35,670 bases of DNA from an uncultured Chitinophagaceae bacterium (GTDB lineage: Bacteria; Bacteroidota; Bacteroidia; Chitinophagales; Chitinophagaceae): the NCBI GenBank assembly GCA_903883945.1, contig CAISCV010000020.1, positions 1-35,670 of the forward strand, in the 5' to 3' direction. A model generated the notes under the pieces. It was not told the DNA's origin. It saw only the letters and a program-made list of their open reading frames with translations, and ran no database searches. The translations under genes and the position numbers were made by a program. The stretch's first letter is position 1; each line of letters opens with the position of its first letter. This document shows positions 25,771 to 33,955 of this stretch, piece after piece.

Positions 25771-27393
25771 TTATTTAGTTAAAATATCTACTCCTCTACA
25801 TACAGTGAACACTAAAAAAAAAGCAAGTCCAATCAACAAACTACGATTATTCTTATACATCAACCACCTAGCAATGCCAATAATGAACCCGTATAATAAT
25901 AGTACTTGTAGTATAGAAACCTGAATATTTGGTAAAACTGAAAATGGCAAATCGTTTACATTCGTGATGTATGTATTCATTAAGTCAAGCATCCAACTAA
26001 TTATATTTCCTAAGAATGTGGCAATAAAATGGATTGGTGAAAATAGCAGTAGCAGTAACTCTGCATACAATATAATACAAGAAAATGGAACGGCTAATAT
26101 GTTGGTGAACAAAAACAAGGTCGGTAACTGGTGAAAATGAAACAAAATAAGTGGTAATGTAAGTATTTGTGCTCCAATTGTAACAGAAGATAAACTCCAA
26201 ATAAAAGATAATATTTTATTTTGAAAAAAGAAACATTTACGAATAGTTTGATAGAAAGAAACAATTCCAAGAACGGCGGCATAACTAAGCTGAAAACCTG
26301 CATCCCAAATTCTAAAGGGATTTGACAATAGAATAATCATGGCTGAAAGAGCCAGATTGTTGAAAACATTTGTACGCCTGTTAATACTTTCACCTAATAC
26401 TATTACCGAGAACATAATCGCACTCCGAGTAACGGTTGGTGCAGCACCAGCGACCAAACAGAAGCCCCATAATACTATAATAATGGTTGTAGGCTTGATA
26501 AAACGTACCCATTTATGGCTTTTAAAAGGGGAAAACAAAAAAATCAATAATCCATAAATCATTCCCATCCTCATTCCAGAAATAATAATTATATGTATTA
26601 CCCCAGTATTGTTATAAGCCTGAATAAGGTTTTTATCTAAATCGTCACGATACCCTATTAATAATGCCTCTGCAACGCTTAGTGTTGTTGGATTGGCAAT
26701 ATTTATTCTAAGTATATTTAAAACAGTAGTACGAGCTTTTATAATTAAGGTACCCAAAAAACTAGTGCTTTTTGTGTTTAACAATTGGTAGTCATTTTCT
26801 TTTAAAAAAGATTGGTAATATATATGATTAAAAATGCAATGTTGCTTATAATCAAACCCTCCAGGATTTCCTTCATTTTCTATTACAGATAATTGGGAGT
26901 TTATAATAATTTGGGATCCATACGTTATATCGGGATATTTAGTTCCCTTCAAAAAATAAAGTAATACGTTCCCACTAACTGGCTGCCATTGATTTTTTAT
27001 AAAAACAGAATTTGCTTGTGCAAGTGCTTTGTATGTTTTGCCTTTTGTTACTAAAGGCTCTTGAATGGTTACTAAAACTTGAATATTTGGTTTATAATAA
27101 TTGCCTATCCATTCTTTATCATGAGTTCCGTTTTTTTCAAAACTTAACACTCCTCCAATCGAAATGAACAAAAAAAGTACTGCTGTGCCAGCCAACTTCC
27201 TAAATATTAGTTGGTAGTTTAGGGATACTAAAGGAAAAACAGCTACAATTAATAAAGCTACAAAAGCCATTATTAGAAAAGGTCGTAATGGTAATGAGAA
27301 GCAATATTGAATGATGATACCCGTTATTAAACTTATCAAAAGCCTTAGTAGAGGCATTTTCTGAACGGTGATGGTGCTATGAATGTTTTTCAT
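25771..27393 (-). CDS. ComEC/Rec2-family competence protein (short, divergent)
   Basis: 540 aa from the ATG at 27393; the frame opens 12 codons earlier at a TTG. N-terminal transmembrane helices (about 12-75) are followed by a DUF4131-like soluble part (about 80-200, with GNPGGFDYKQHCIFNHIYYQS). Next is the Competence domain with multiple helices, recognised by TLSVAEALLIGYRDDLDKNLIQAYNNTGVIHIIIISGMRMG. The usual core reads HLLAVSGLHVG; here Leu-His is Met-Arg. There is no metallo-beta-lactamase domain, and the protein ends shortly after the last helix, shorter than the 650-700 aa I expect in this phylum. ComEC forms the inner-membrane channel for DNA uptake. Function here is uncertain: divergent paralogue or decayed. 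Confidence 0.75.
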   Translation of the reverse strand: MKNIHSTITVQKMPLLRLLISLITGIIIQYCFSLPLRPFLIMAFVALLIVAVFPLVSLNYQLIFRKLAGTAVLFLFISIGGVLSFEKNGTHDKEWIGNYYKPNIQVLVTIQEPLVTKGKTYKALAQANSVFIKNQWQPVSGNVLLYFLKGTKYPDITYGSQIIINSQLSVIENEGNPGGFDYKQHCIFNHIYYQSFLKENDYQLLNTKSTSFLGTLIIKARTTVLNILRINIANPTTLSVAEALLIGYRDDLDKNLIQAYNNTGVIHIIIISGMRMGMIYGLLIFLFSPFKSHKWVRFIKPTTIIIVLWGFCLVAGAAPTVTRSAIMFSVIVLGESINRRTNVFNNLALSAMIILLSNPFRIWDAGFQLSYAAVLGIVSFYQTIRKCFFFQNKILSFIWSLSSVTIGAQILTLPLILFHFHQLPTLFLFTNILAVPFSCIILYAELLLLLFSPIHFIATFLGNIISWMLDLMNTYITNVNDLPFSVLPNIQVSILQVLLLYGFIIGIARWLMYKNNRSLLIGLAFFLVFTVCRGVDILTK

Positions 27394-27534
27394 TGACCCA
27401 TTGTCTTTGAGAAGACTGTAAAGTACCAATTAAAATCGAGAGAAAAGAATTAATTCTAATAATGGATAATGTGCTTTTCCTTTATTCAAGGGGGTTTTGA
27501 ATAAATAATTTTTTCGTATGGATTACTAGACAAA

Positions 27535-27575
27535 ATGAAAATCCTCTCCATGCAATTGCAAAGAGAGGTTTTCAT
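27535..27575. repeat. Hairpin in the divergent gap
   Basis: ATGAAAA (27535-27541) pairs with TTTTCAT (27569-27575) and CCTCTC (27543-27548) with GAGAGG (27563-27568), with one bulged T. The 14-nt loop contains CAATTGC, also found in the loop of the hairpin at 6311-6350. It may be a terminator left from a lost gene or a leader element. Confidence 0.5.
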
Positions 27576-27690
27576 GCGACTCAAAAAATCGCAAGTTTAA
27601 TTAGATTTTAAAAACGGGGTTTTGTCCAGTTCAAATATCAACAAAGTATTTGGTAATGTGGAAAAAGGAGCCCTTTTTTTAGCACGGTAT

Positions 27691-27746
27691 TTTTCTGCAG
27701 TTTTTCCGCAAAATAAACTGCAGAAAAACTGCAGAAAAAACTGCAG
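27691..27746. repeat. CTGCAG-rich inverted and direct repeat
   Basis: Four CTGCAG palindromes lie at 27695, 27718, 27729 and 27741. TTTTCTGCAGTTTTTC (27691-27706) is the exact reverse complement of 27723-27738, a 16-bp stem with a 16-nt spacer. The last three copies repeat at 11-12 bp intervals, close to one helical turn. It lies about 200 bp before the 166-aa gene. A clustered operator is one reading. Confidence 0.75.
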
Positions 27747-27945
27747 GTCAACCTGCGATTATTGTGCTGCCAATACGGTTTTTTTGCTTCACTTTTTACG
27801 CAAAAAAATTGATTACTAATAATATTATAAATTAAATATTTTAATAATCAATTAAAATCAATGACTTACAGTCGCGGATGCAAAGTTTTGTATTGATACT
27901 TTTACTCTGTCAACAAAATTAGAAAAACAACTTAAATTTTAAACT

Positions 27946-28446
27946 ATGCTTACAATTGAAAGAAAACCCCTAGTGGCTCAAAAATCTACTTCTACACAGT
28001 ATGTAGAGAAAGTAATCAGAAATTACAAACAGGATCGTTGGATTCAAAACAGTGAAAAGATTGGTAAAGAAGATACTTTGAGTGCGTGGTGGAGCATAGA
28101 AGAGTTGGAAGGTTTTCTAGAAGAAGCTAAAAGACATGGTGGCGATGGCGTTAAATTTTATTTTGGAGCGAATGATGCAGATTACCAAGAAAAACCAGAA
28201 TATGCTGACAGGCAAACACTAGTAATGGTAGCAACTAAACAAAAAGATGGTTTATTTGGCGGTGTTGCTAATAAAGATATTTATGTAAGAGATGTAAACG
28301 GTCAAAGTAATTTGATTTGTAATAATGGCGGTAAATTTTGTCCTCCATCTTGTGGCGTAACAATCACTACTGATCCTGATGTTTACTCTCCAGAAATTGG
28401 GATTACGCTTGTTGATACAGCTGATGGCGGAATGATGATAGTGTAG
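27946..28446 (+). CDS. Unrecognised 166-aa protein with CPPSC motif
   Basis: I recall similar uncharacterised proteins in Chitinophagaceae, but no function. Soluble, no signal peptide. Visible blocks are KQDRWIQNSEKIGKEDTLSAWWSIEELEGFL (about 28-58), GGDGVKFYFGAND (65-77), a RQTLVMVATK strand (89-98), then NKDIYV and the Cys cluster C125, C132 and C136 (CNNGGKFCPPSC). The cysteines might bind metal or react to redox. The C-terminus is hydrophobic and acidic (ITLVDTADGGMMIV). It has its own terminator just after the stop but lies immediately before a membrane protein, kinase and regulator, so it may be the input or output of that signalling system. Confidence 0.75.
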   Translation: MLTIERKPLVAQKSTSTQYVEKVIRNYKQDRWIQNSEKIGKEDTLSAWWSIEELEGFLEEAKRHGGDGVKFYFGANDADYQEKPEYADRQTLVMVATKQKDGLFGGVANKDIYVRDVNGQSNLICNNGGKFCPPSCGVTITTDPDVYSPEIGITLVDTADGGMMIV

Positions 28447-28468
28447 ACTTTAACCAAAATGTTGATAT

Positions 28469-28493
28469 AAAACCTCCTTCGGGAGGTTTTTTT
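28469..28493 (+). terminator. Terminator with TTCG loop after the CPPSC protein gene
   Basis: AAAACCTCC (28469-28477) and GGAGGTTTT (28482-28490) enclose a TTCG tetraloop, followed by TTT. It is 23 bases after the stop at 28446, so at least part of the transcription stops before the membrane protein gene. Confidence 0.85.
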
Positions 28494-28531
28494 ATTTATT
28501 CTCTCACCAAAATTCACTTACTTTGAAAAGT

Positions 28532-29191
28532 ATGTTCGATATATTTGATTTAATTCCTATTATCGTTGGATTCATTGCGATTATTTTTTCTTCTATATTA
28601 CTTTTCAATAAGTCTACACCTATATACCTAAAGGCATTTTCCCCCTTTTCTATCATCGACACTTTGGTGTCGATTCTAACCACTTACTTAGCAAGTAAAT
28701 CAATACATACAATACCTATAGAAAACGCTTTAACCACCTTTGAGTTCTGCTTTTATATTTGGGTACTAAGGAGTATCATTAATAATCTGTTAATAAAGAA
28801 GTTGTCTTTATTTTTTCTATTTGGGTTACCAATAATGGTTGTACTAAATGTATTTTTAATACAAGGCTATAACAGCTTTCATACCCTTACTTATTCAATT
28901 GGCAGTCTTATTATCATTTCACTTTCCATTTATTATTTCTTCGAACTGTTTCAAACACAATATGCTATCTGGTTGGCTAAAGAACCTGGCTTTTGGATAG
29001 CTAGCGGATTGCTTTTTTACTATAGCGTCAGCTTTCCTTTGTTTGTTTCTTTAAACCTGATGAAGCATTTTCCGGTGACACTTGGAAATGTAATAGGAAT
29101 AATATGCTCGCTAATGAATTTTATTCTATATTCACTCTTCTGTATCTCTTTTATATGCAAGATTCAAATCAAGAAATTATTTTCGTCATAG
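28532..29191 (+). CDS. Multi-pass membrane protein, unknown, next to a histidine kinase
   Basis: 219 aa from the ATG at 28532; a TTG three codons earlier is the alternative. There are six or seven hydrophobic segments, starting FDLIPIIVGFIAIIFSSILLF and ending FILYSLFCISFICKI, with a short basic tail. No family is recognised. Its 3' end overlaps the kinase start by 37 bases in another frame, so the two are translationally coupled. It may be the sensory membrane part for a kinase that itself has only one transmembrane helix. Confidence 0.7.
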   Translation: MFDIFDLIPIIVGFIAIIFSSILLFNKSTPIYLKAFSPFSIIDTLVSILTTYLASKSIHTIPIENALTTFEFCFYIWVLRSIINNLLIKKLSLFFLFGLPIMVVLNVFLIQGYNSFHTLTYSIGSLIIISLSIYYFFELFQTQYAIWLAKEPGFWIASGLLFYYSVSFPLFVSLNLMKHFPVTLGNVIGIICSLMNFILYSLFCISFICKIQIKKLFSS

Positions 29192-29958
29192 CCATTGGAG
29201 GGGTCATTGGATTGCTGCTTGTTGGATTTATTATAGCTATTTTGTATTTTTATCAGAAAAGACAGCAAAAACAAGAACGAGAAATAACCAATTTAAAAGA
29301 ACAATATCAAAAAGAATTACTGAACAGCCAATTGGAAATGCAAGAAAACACTATGAAACAGATAGGTCAAGAATTGCATGACAATATAAAACACCAGCTT
29401 ATGGTTGTTTTCTCCACACTCGACTTTTTTCCAATAGAGAGAGAAGATCCTAATTTTGAAATATTGAAAGAAAGCAAACAGGAGATAAACAATATAATAA
29501 ATGATATTGCCCAACTTTCTCACAGTCTTCATACAGATAGGATTTATCATATAGGATTATTAGAATCAATAGATGCAGAAGTGGGGCGTTTGAGTAAGAT
29601 AAAAACACTAACCATAACATACGATCGCCAAGCACTTAGGAATTACTTTGATGGACAAACCAATACGTTCATTTTTAGAATTTTTCAAGAGGTTGTGCAA
29701 AATACCCTTAAACATGCAAAAGCTTCAAACATTAAAATAGACGTATTTGATGAAGAGGATGCCTTTTTTATTATAAGAATAAAAGATAATGGTATTGGCT
29801 TTAAGGTTACTGAAAATTTGAAACAAACAAAAGAGACGGGTATTGGTCTTACAAATATTTATAACAGGGCCAAATTGATTGGTGCAACCATAAATATTGA
29901 AAGTGAAATAGGAAAGGGAACAACTGTTTCATTAGTTTTGCCAATTCCTGAAGAATAA
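29155..29958 (+). CDS. Sensor histidine kinase (HisKA_3/NarX-like)
   Basis: 267 aa from the ATG at 29155, chosen because it gives a simple N-terminal transmembrane helix (about 8-33). An ATG at 29104 would overlap the previous gene more. A coiled-coil linker (about 34-65) leads to the H-box GQELHDN, with H75 as phosphate acceptor. The HATPase_c domain follows: N-box QEVVQNTLKHAKAS, G1 DNGIGF and G2 ETGIGLTNIYNRAKLIGATI. No periplasmic sensor domain is present, so the signal probably comes through the overlapping membrane protein or from the cytoplasm. It pairs with the response regulator gene 32 bases downstream. Confidence 0.9.
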   Translation: MQDSNQEIIFVIAIGGVIGLLLVGFIIAILYFYQKRQQKQEREITNLKEQYQKELLNSQLEMQENTMKQIGQELHDNIKHQLMVVFSTLDFFPIEREDPNFEILKESKQEINNIINDIAQLSHSLHTDRIYHIGLLESIDAEVGRLSKIKTLTITYDRQALRNYFDGQTNTFIFRIFQEVVQNTLKHAKASNIKIDVFDEEDAFFIIRIKDNGIGFKVTENLKQTKETGIGLTNIYNRAKLIGATINIESEIGKGTTVSLVLPIPEE

Positions 29959-29990
29959 ATTGAAAAAAATGACAAAAATATCCTGATATT

Positions 29991-30656
29991 ATGGCTTCTG
30001 AGGTTAATAAAATACATCTTGCACTCGCAGACGACCATAAATTGGTGCGTAGTTCTATAGCGAAACTAGTTTCTTCCTTTAAAAATTGTACAGTATTATT
30101 CGATGCCGAAAATGGAGAACAAGTTCAGGAACAACTCAAAAACCATGTTATCCCCGACATTTTACTACTAGACATAAGTATGCCTATTTTGGATGGTTTT
30201 GATACTGCAATTTGGTTAACTAAAAATTATCCTCAAGTAAAAATTATTGCCTTAACCATGAACACCGATGAACGTAGTATTGTAAAGATGATGCGGAATG
30301 GTGCCAAAGGGTTTCTCTCTAAAAATACCGAACCCCCAGAACTTCTGAAAGCCATAGAAACGGTAATGACCAAAAACTTTTATTTGCCAGAAGATATTTC
30401 CTGGAAATTGGTTACCGGTCTTCAAGATGAAGCCAATCAACCGGCAGAACCAAAAGATCTAAGTGAAAAAGAACGTGAATTTTTATCTCTTGTATGCACC
30501 GAATTGCACTATGAACAGATAGCAAAGAAAATGTTTATTAGCGTGCGTACAGTAGATGACTATCGCGCTACTTTGTACGATAAATTGAAAGTAAAATCGA
30601 GAATGGGCATGGCTATGTATGCTATTAAAAATGGATTGGTAGGGGATATAGAATAA
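29991..30656 (+). CDS. NarL/FixJ-family response regulator
   Basis: 221 aa. The receiver domain covers about 6-125, with acidic D14/D15, phosphoacceptor D61 (LLLDISMP), T84 in ALTMN and K104 in GAKGFLSKN. The C-terminal LuxR-type HTH (about 155-215) reads LSEKEREFLSLVCTEL, then YEQIAKKMFISVRTVDDYRATLYDKL. This is the DNA-binding output partner of the kinase encoded just before it. Targets are unknown. Its own locus and the CTGCAG-rich region upstream are natural candidates. Confidence 0.92.
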   Translation: MASEVNKIHLALADDHKLVRSSIAKLVSSFKNCTVLFDAENGEQVQEQLKNHVIPDILLLDISMPILDGFDTAIWLTKNYPQVKIIALTMNTDERSIVKMMRNGAKGFLSKNTEPPELLKAIETVMTKNFYLPEDISWKLVTGLQDEANQPAEPKDLSEKEREFLSLVCTELHYEQIAKKMFISVRTVDDYRATLYDKLKVKSRMGMAMYAIKNGLVGDIE

Positions 30657-30707
30657 AATTTAAAATCCAGTCTATTACTTTTTGCAGAGGAGGTTATCTT
30701 CGCCTCC

Positions 30708-31907
30708 ATGCAGTTCAAGGATATAGTAGGGCAACAAGCAACTAAGAGCCATCTTGTTGAAATGGTTGAGCAAAACCGCCTCAGTCACGCGCTTTTATTT
30801 TTAGGAAAAGAAGGAAGTGGTGCCTTACCCCTTGCGTTGGCTTTTGCGCAATTTGTTGTTTGCCAGCCTAGTGCTTCTCCTGTAGTAGAAGATCTGTTTG
30901 GGGGGATGTCTGCATTAGAAAATAAACCTGGTTATATATCTCCGGATGAATTGGAAAGTCAGGAAAGTTTTCAACGGGCAGAGAAGTTAATACATCCCGA
31001 TCTGCATTTCTCTTATCCGGTCATTCCAAGAAAACCGGGCGATAAACCCAAGAGTAGCGATTATATTAGCGAATGGCGCGAATTCATCAAACAGTCTCCT
31101 TACAGCAATGCGTATGATTGGCTTCAGTTTATAGGAGCCGAAAACAAGCAGGGAAATATCACTGCAGAAGAATGCAATGATATAATGCGGCAACTTAGCC
31201 TAAAAAGTTTCGAAAGCGAATACAAAGTTCTGGTATTGTGGATGCCCGAATATCTGGGCAAGGAAGGAAATAAATTGTTGAAACTGATAGAAGAGCCCCC
31301 CGCAAATACGCTTTTTATATTGGTTGCCGAAGACGAAGAGCAAATATTACCTACCATTCTGAGCCGTTGTCAGTTGGTGAAAATACCAGTTTTAGAAAAC
31401 AATGAGATAGAAACAGCTTTGGTAGAACGAGCAAATGCCTCTACCGAAACAGCAGCGCAGGTAGCAGCATTGTGCGAAGGAAACTATCGCGAGGCATTGC
31501 AATTGTTGCAACATAATGAAGAAGACTGGCAAAGTCTTTTGAAAGACTGGCTAAACAGCACCCTAAGGGGTGGCCCCATCAAACAAGTGAAGTTTGCCGA
31601 GGATATCAGCAAATTGGGTAGAGAAAAACAAAAACAGTTTCTTCGTTATTTCAATCATCTGATTGGGCAAAGTATCCGCATAAAAATTTTGGGAGGGGAT
31701 GCTTTTGCCATAGCAGCATCCGAAAAAGATTTTGCACTCAGGCTAAATAAAATCGCATCAGTTAGTCAGCAACAAGCCATTATCATAGAATTAGACAAAG
31801 CGTCTTACTACATTGAACGGAATGCCAATGGCAAAATGTTGTTTCTGGCTTTGACTATAAAACTTTACCATATCCTTCAAAATAAAGTAGTGGCTTCGAT
31901 GAGGTAA
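30708..31907 (+). CDS. holB: DNA polymerase III subunit delta'
   Basis: A 399-aa AAA+ clamp-loader subunit. It begins FKDIVGQQATKSHLVEMVEQNRLSHALLF. The Walker A-like loop GKEGSGALPLA is degenerate (no GKT/S), as expected for delta', which does not hydrolyse ATP. The partner motif LIEEPPANTLFILVAEDEEQILPTILSRCQ includes the SRC arginine-finger region. The Cys4 zinc module found in many homologues is not visible. It loads the sliding clamp during replication. A purine-rich GAGGAGG at about 30687 lies upstream. It ends close to a repeat element and is followed by a 483-bp gap before ricT. Confidence 0.88.
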   Translation: MQFKDIVGQQATKSHLVEMVEQNRLSHALLFLGKEGSGALPLALAFAQFVVCQPSASPVVEDLFGGMSALENKPGYISPDELESQESFQRAEKLIHPDLHFSYPVIPRKPGDKPKSSDYISEWREFIKQSPYSNAYDWLQFIGAENKQGNITAEECNDIMRQLSLKSFESEYKVLVLWMPEYLGKEGNKLLKLIEEPPANTLFILVAEDEEQILPTILSRCQLVKIPVLENNEIETALVERANASTETAAQVAALCEGNYREALQLLQHNEEDWQSLLKDWLNSTLRGGPIKQVKFAEDISKLGREKQKQFLRYFNHLIGQSIRIKILGGDAFAIAASEKDFALRLNKIASVSQQQAIIIELDKASYYIERNANGKMLFLALTIKLYHILQNKVVASMR

Positions 31908-32390
31908 CAGGTTGTTGGGGTGTAGGTAATAGGTATTAAGTTGTAAGAAATACAGGGTAGGTGCTAGGTTTTTTGTTTGCAAAGAATTTACTTCAACCTA
32001 CAAAAACGCTTATTTACATCCGTTTCTACAAATCTTTTCTCCTTCCGCAAATATTCTATTTGTTTATCTATATCTTATTTCGTTATTTTTGGAGGCGTTG
32101 AAGATGGGATAGATTAGGAAGAAAAACAATTGATTGATAGTATATAATATTCATTGGCTCGGGCTTATAAATATAAATTGGATATAGCGATTACAAAATA
32201 ATAGGTTGGAATTATTCGTTCAAACAGAATAATATTGTTCTTCCAGCTTGCTTTGCCCTACTTTTCAGATCATTTTTTCTCTTCCAAATTACATTTCTTC
32301 GGGAACAGGCACTACGTTTCATAAATGATTTATGCAAACGCAAGGCTTGATTAAAACCGTAATAAATTAACTCTGTAAATTAAAAAAAAT
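31908..32390. other. 483-bp gap between holB and ricT
   Basis: No gene is recognised here. The first 40 bases carry the GTAGGTAATAGGTATTAAG-type repeat also found beside the ABC ATPase stop. The rest is AT-rich and should contain the ricT promoter; no clear TAnnTTTG box was found. Confidence 0.5.
31922..31947. repeat. Copy of the TAGGTATTAAGT element
   Basis: The segment matches the reverse complement of 24101-24126 at 23 of 26 positions. It begins 14 bases after the holB stop codon; the related copy begins directly after the ABC ATPase stop, so both follow stop codons. Confidence 0.7.
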
Positions 32391-33860
32391 ATGGCGTGTG
32401 GATCATGTGGAACAGGAAAACCGGGGGGCTGCAAAAGCAATGGTGGTTGCAGTACAGGCGGTTGCAACAGAATGAATGTACATGATTGGTTGGTGAATCT
32501 TCCTATTGCGGATACCGAAAGTATGTGCAGGGTGGTGGAAGTAAGCTTTAAAAATGGCAGTAGAAAAGATTTTTACCGAAATACCACTTTACAACTTTTC
32601 GAGAAAGGAGATTATGTTACCGTAGAAGGCGTAAACGGCTATGATGTGGGAGAGGTGAGCTTATCGGGTGAATTGGTGCGGATGCAAATGAAGAAAAGGG
32701 GGGTAAAAGAAGAAGACCCCGAGATGCGGAAAATACTTCGCCCAAGCTTAGACCGAGATTTGGAAAGCTTTCACATCAGCAAAGGACGCGAGGCTAAAAT
32801 TTTATCGCGCAGCAGAGAAGTTGCTATCGAATTGAAGCTACAAATGAAGCTCTCTGAAATAGAAATTCAAGCCGATGGCAAAAAAGCCACCTTCTTTTAT
32901 ACGGCTGATGACCGGGTGGATTTCAGAGAAATGATTAAGCAATTTGCTGCTGAGTTTAAGTTGAAGGTAGAGATGAAGCAGATTGGCATCCGGCAGGAAG
33001 CTGCCAAAATGGGAGGCATCGGCAGTTGTGGTCGCGAATTGTGTTGTAGCACCTGGTTAACCGATTTTAAGAGTGTGAACACAACAGCTGCTCGTTATCA
33101 AAACCTTTCTATCAATCAAACAAAATTGAGTGGGCAATGTGGCCGTCTGAAATGCTGTCTCAACTTCGAGTTGGACACTTATCTCGATGCCCTTCAACAT
33201 TTTCCAGAAAATGCAGACACCTTAGAAACTGCCAAGGGAAATGCTTTCTTAATTAAAAAAGATATTTTCAAAAACCTGATGTGGTATATGTTGCAAGGTG
33301 GCAGCAAGCACTATCCCTTATCTATTCAGCGTGCAAAAGAGATAAAGCGTTTGAATATGCAAGGTGTTCGTCCCGAAGATTTAGAACCGATAGATTTAAC
33401 GGCTAATGGCAAACAAAAAGAAGTAGAACCTGAATATGCCGACTTAGTGGGTCAGATTACACTTAAACCTTTGGAAAGAAATGATCGTCGCCGCGACGAC
33501 CGCAACCGAAACAGAGACAGGCAAAATGCTCCAAGACCCGAAAACAGGGGTGAAAACAGACCCGAAAACAGGGGCGAAAGAAATGTACAACCACAGCAAC
33601 CAAGGGGCAATAACAATGGAGGACAGCCGCAGCGACCCCCACAAAACAACCAGCCACAGCAACCTAGGCGAGAGAACAACCAGCCGCAAAGGCCGCCTCA
33701 AAACCAGAACAACAACCGCGACAGGCAACAAGCGCGTGGCAACAACAATGGTAATAATGGGGGCAATAATGGGGGTGGACAACCTCGAAACAGGCCACCG
33801 CAAAACAACCAGCCCCAGCAACGGAAAGACAACGACAATCCGAAGCCACCAGTAGAGTAG
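32391..33860 (+). CDS. ricT: RicT/PSP1-family Fe-S-associated regulatory protein
   Basis: 489 aa. An N-terminal Gly/Cys-rich segment (CGSCGTGKPGGCKSNGGC, about 3-20) precedes the PSP1 domain (about 45-270). That domain has GIGSCGRELCCSTWL and QCGRLKCCLNFE, Cys motifs that in Bacillus RicT (YaaT) take part in Fe-S binding with RicA/RicF and in RNase Y-dependent mRNA maturation. The last 130 residues are low-complexity Arg/Asn/Gln/Pro/Gly, like an RNA-binding disordered tail. The role in Bacteroidota is not established. It ends in a strong terminator shared with a convergent gene. Confidence 0.9.
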   Translation: MACGSCGTGKPGGCKSNGGCSTGGCNRMNVHDWLVNLPIADTESMCRVVEVSFKNGSRKDFYRNTTLQLFEKGDYVTVEGVNGYDVGEVSLSGELVRMQMKKRGVKEEDPEMRKILRPSLDRDLESFHISKGREAKILSRSREVAIELKLQMKLSEIEIQADGKKATFFYTADDRVDFREMIKQFAAEFKLKVEMKQIGIRQEAAKMGGIGSCGRELCCSTWLTDFKSVNTTAARYQNLSINQTKLSGQCGRLKCCLNFELDTYLDALQHFPENADTLETAKGNAFLIKKDIFKNLMWYMLQGGSKHYPLSIQRAKEIKRLNMQGVRPEDLEPIDLTANGKQKEVEPEYADLVGQITLKPLERNDRRRDDRNRNRDRQNAPRPENRGENRPENRGERNVQPQQPRGNNNGGQPQRPPQNNQPQQPRRENNQPQRPPQNQNNNRDRQQARGNNNGNNGGNNGGGQPRNRPPQNNQPQQRKDNDNPKPPVE

Positions 33861-33888
33861 ATAATAGATAGTAGTTATTAGATAATAA

Positions 33889-33926
33889 AAAAAAGCCCTT
33901 GAAGTGTTTCTTTCAAGGGCTTTTTT
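33889..33926. terminator. Bidirectional terminator after ricT
   Basis: AAAAAAGCCCTTGAA (33889-33903) pairs perfectly over 15 bp with TTCAAGGGCTTTTTT (33912-33926), giving T-runs on both strands. Flanking TAGATAGTAG and CTACTATCTA extend the symmetry. It lies between ricT and the convergent 220-aa gene. Confidence 0.92.
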
Positions 33927-33955
33927 ACTACTATCTACTAGCTAATAACTCATCA

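Larger units (their letters stand above)
27394..27945. other. 552-bp regulatory or relic gap
   Basis: This stretch lies between the divergent ComEC-like and 166-aa protein genes. It holds an imperfect hairpin (27535-27575) and a CTGCAG-rich repeat (27691-27746) but no convincing gene. A short open frame near 27620-27820 is driven by the repeat and lacks protein character. Confidence 0.5.

Noticed and set aside
27622-27819. Small Cys-containing open frame as a peptide gene
   Set aside because: Composition follows the CTGCAG repeat, it has no good start, and it does not resemble a known precursor.
33444-33855. Several open frames on both strands over the ricT 3' end
   Set aside because: They are other-frame readings of the low-complexity ricT tail.
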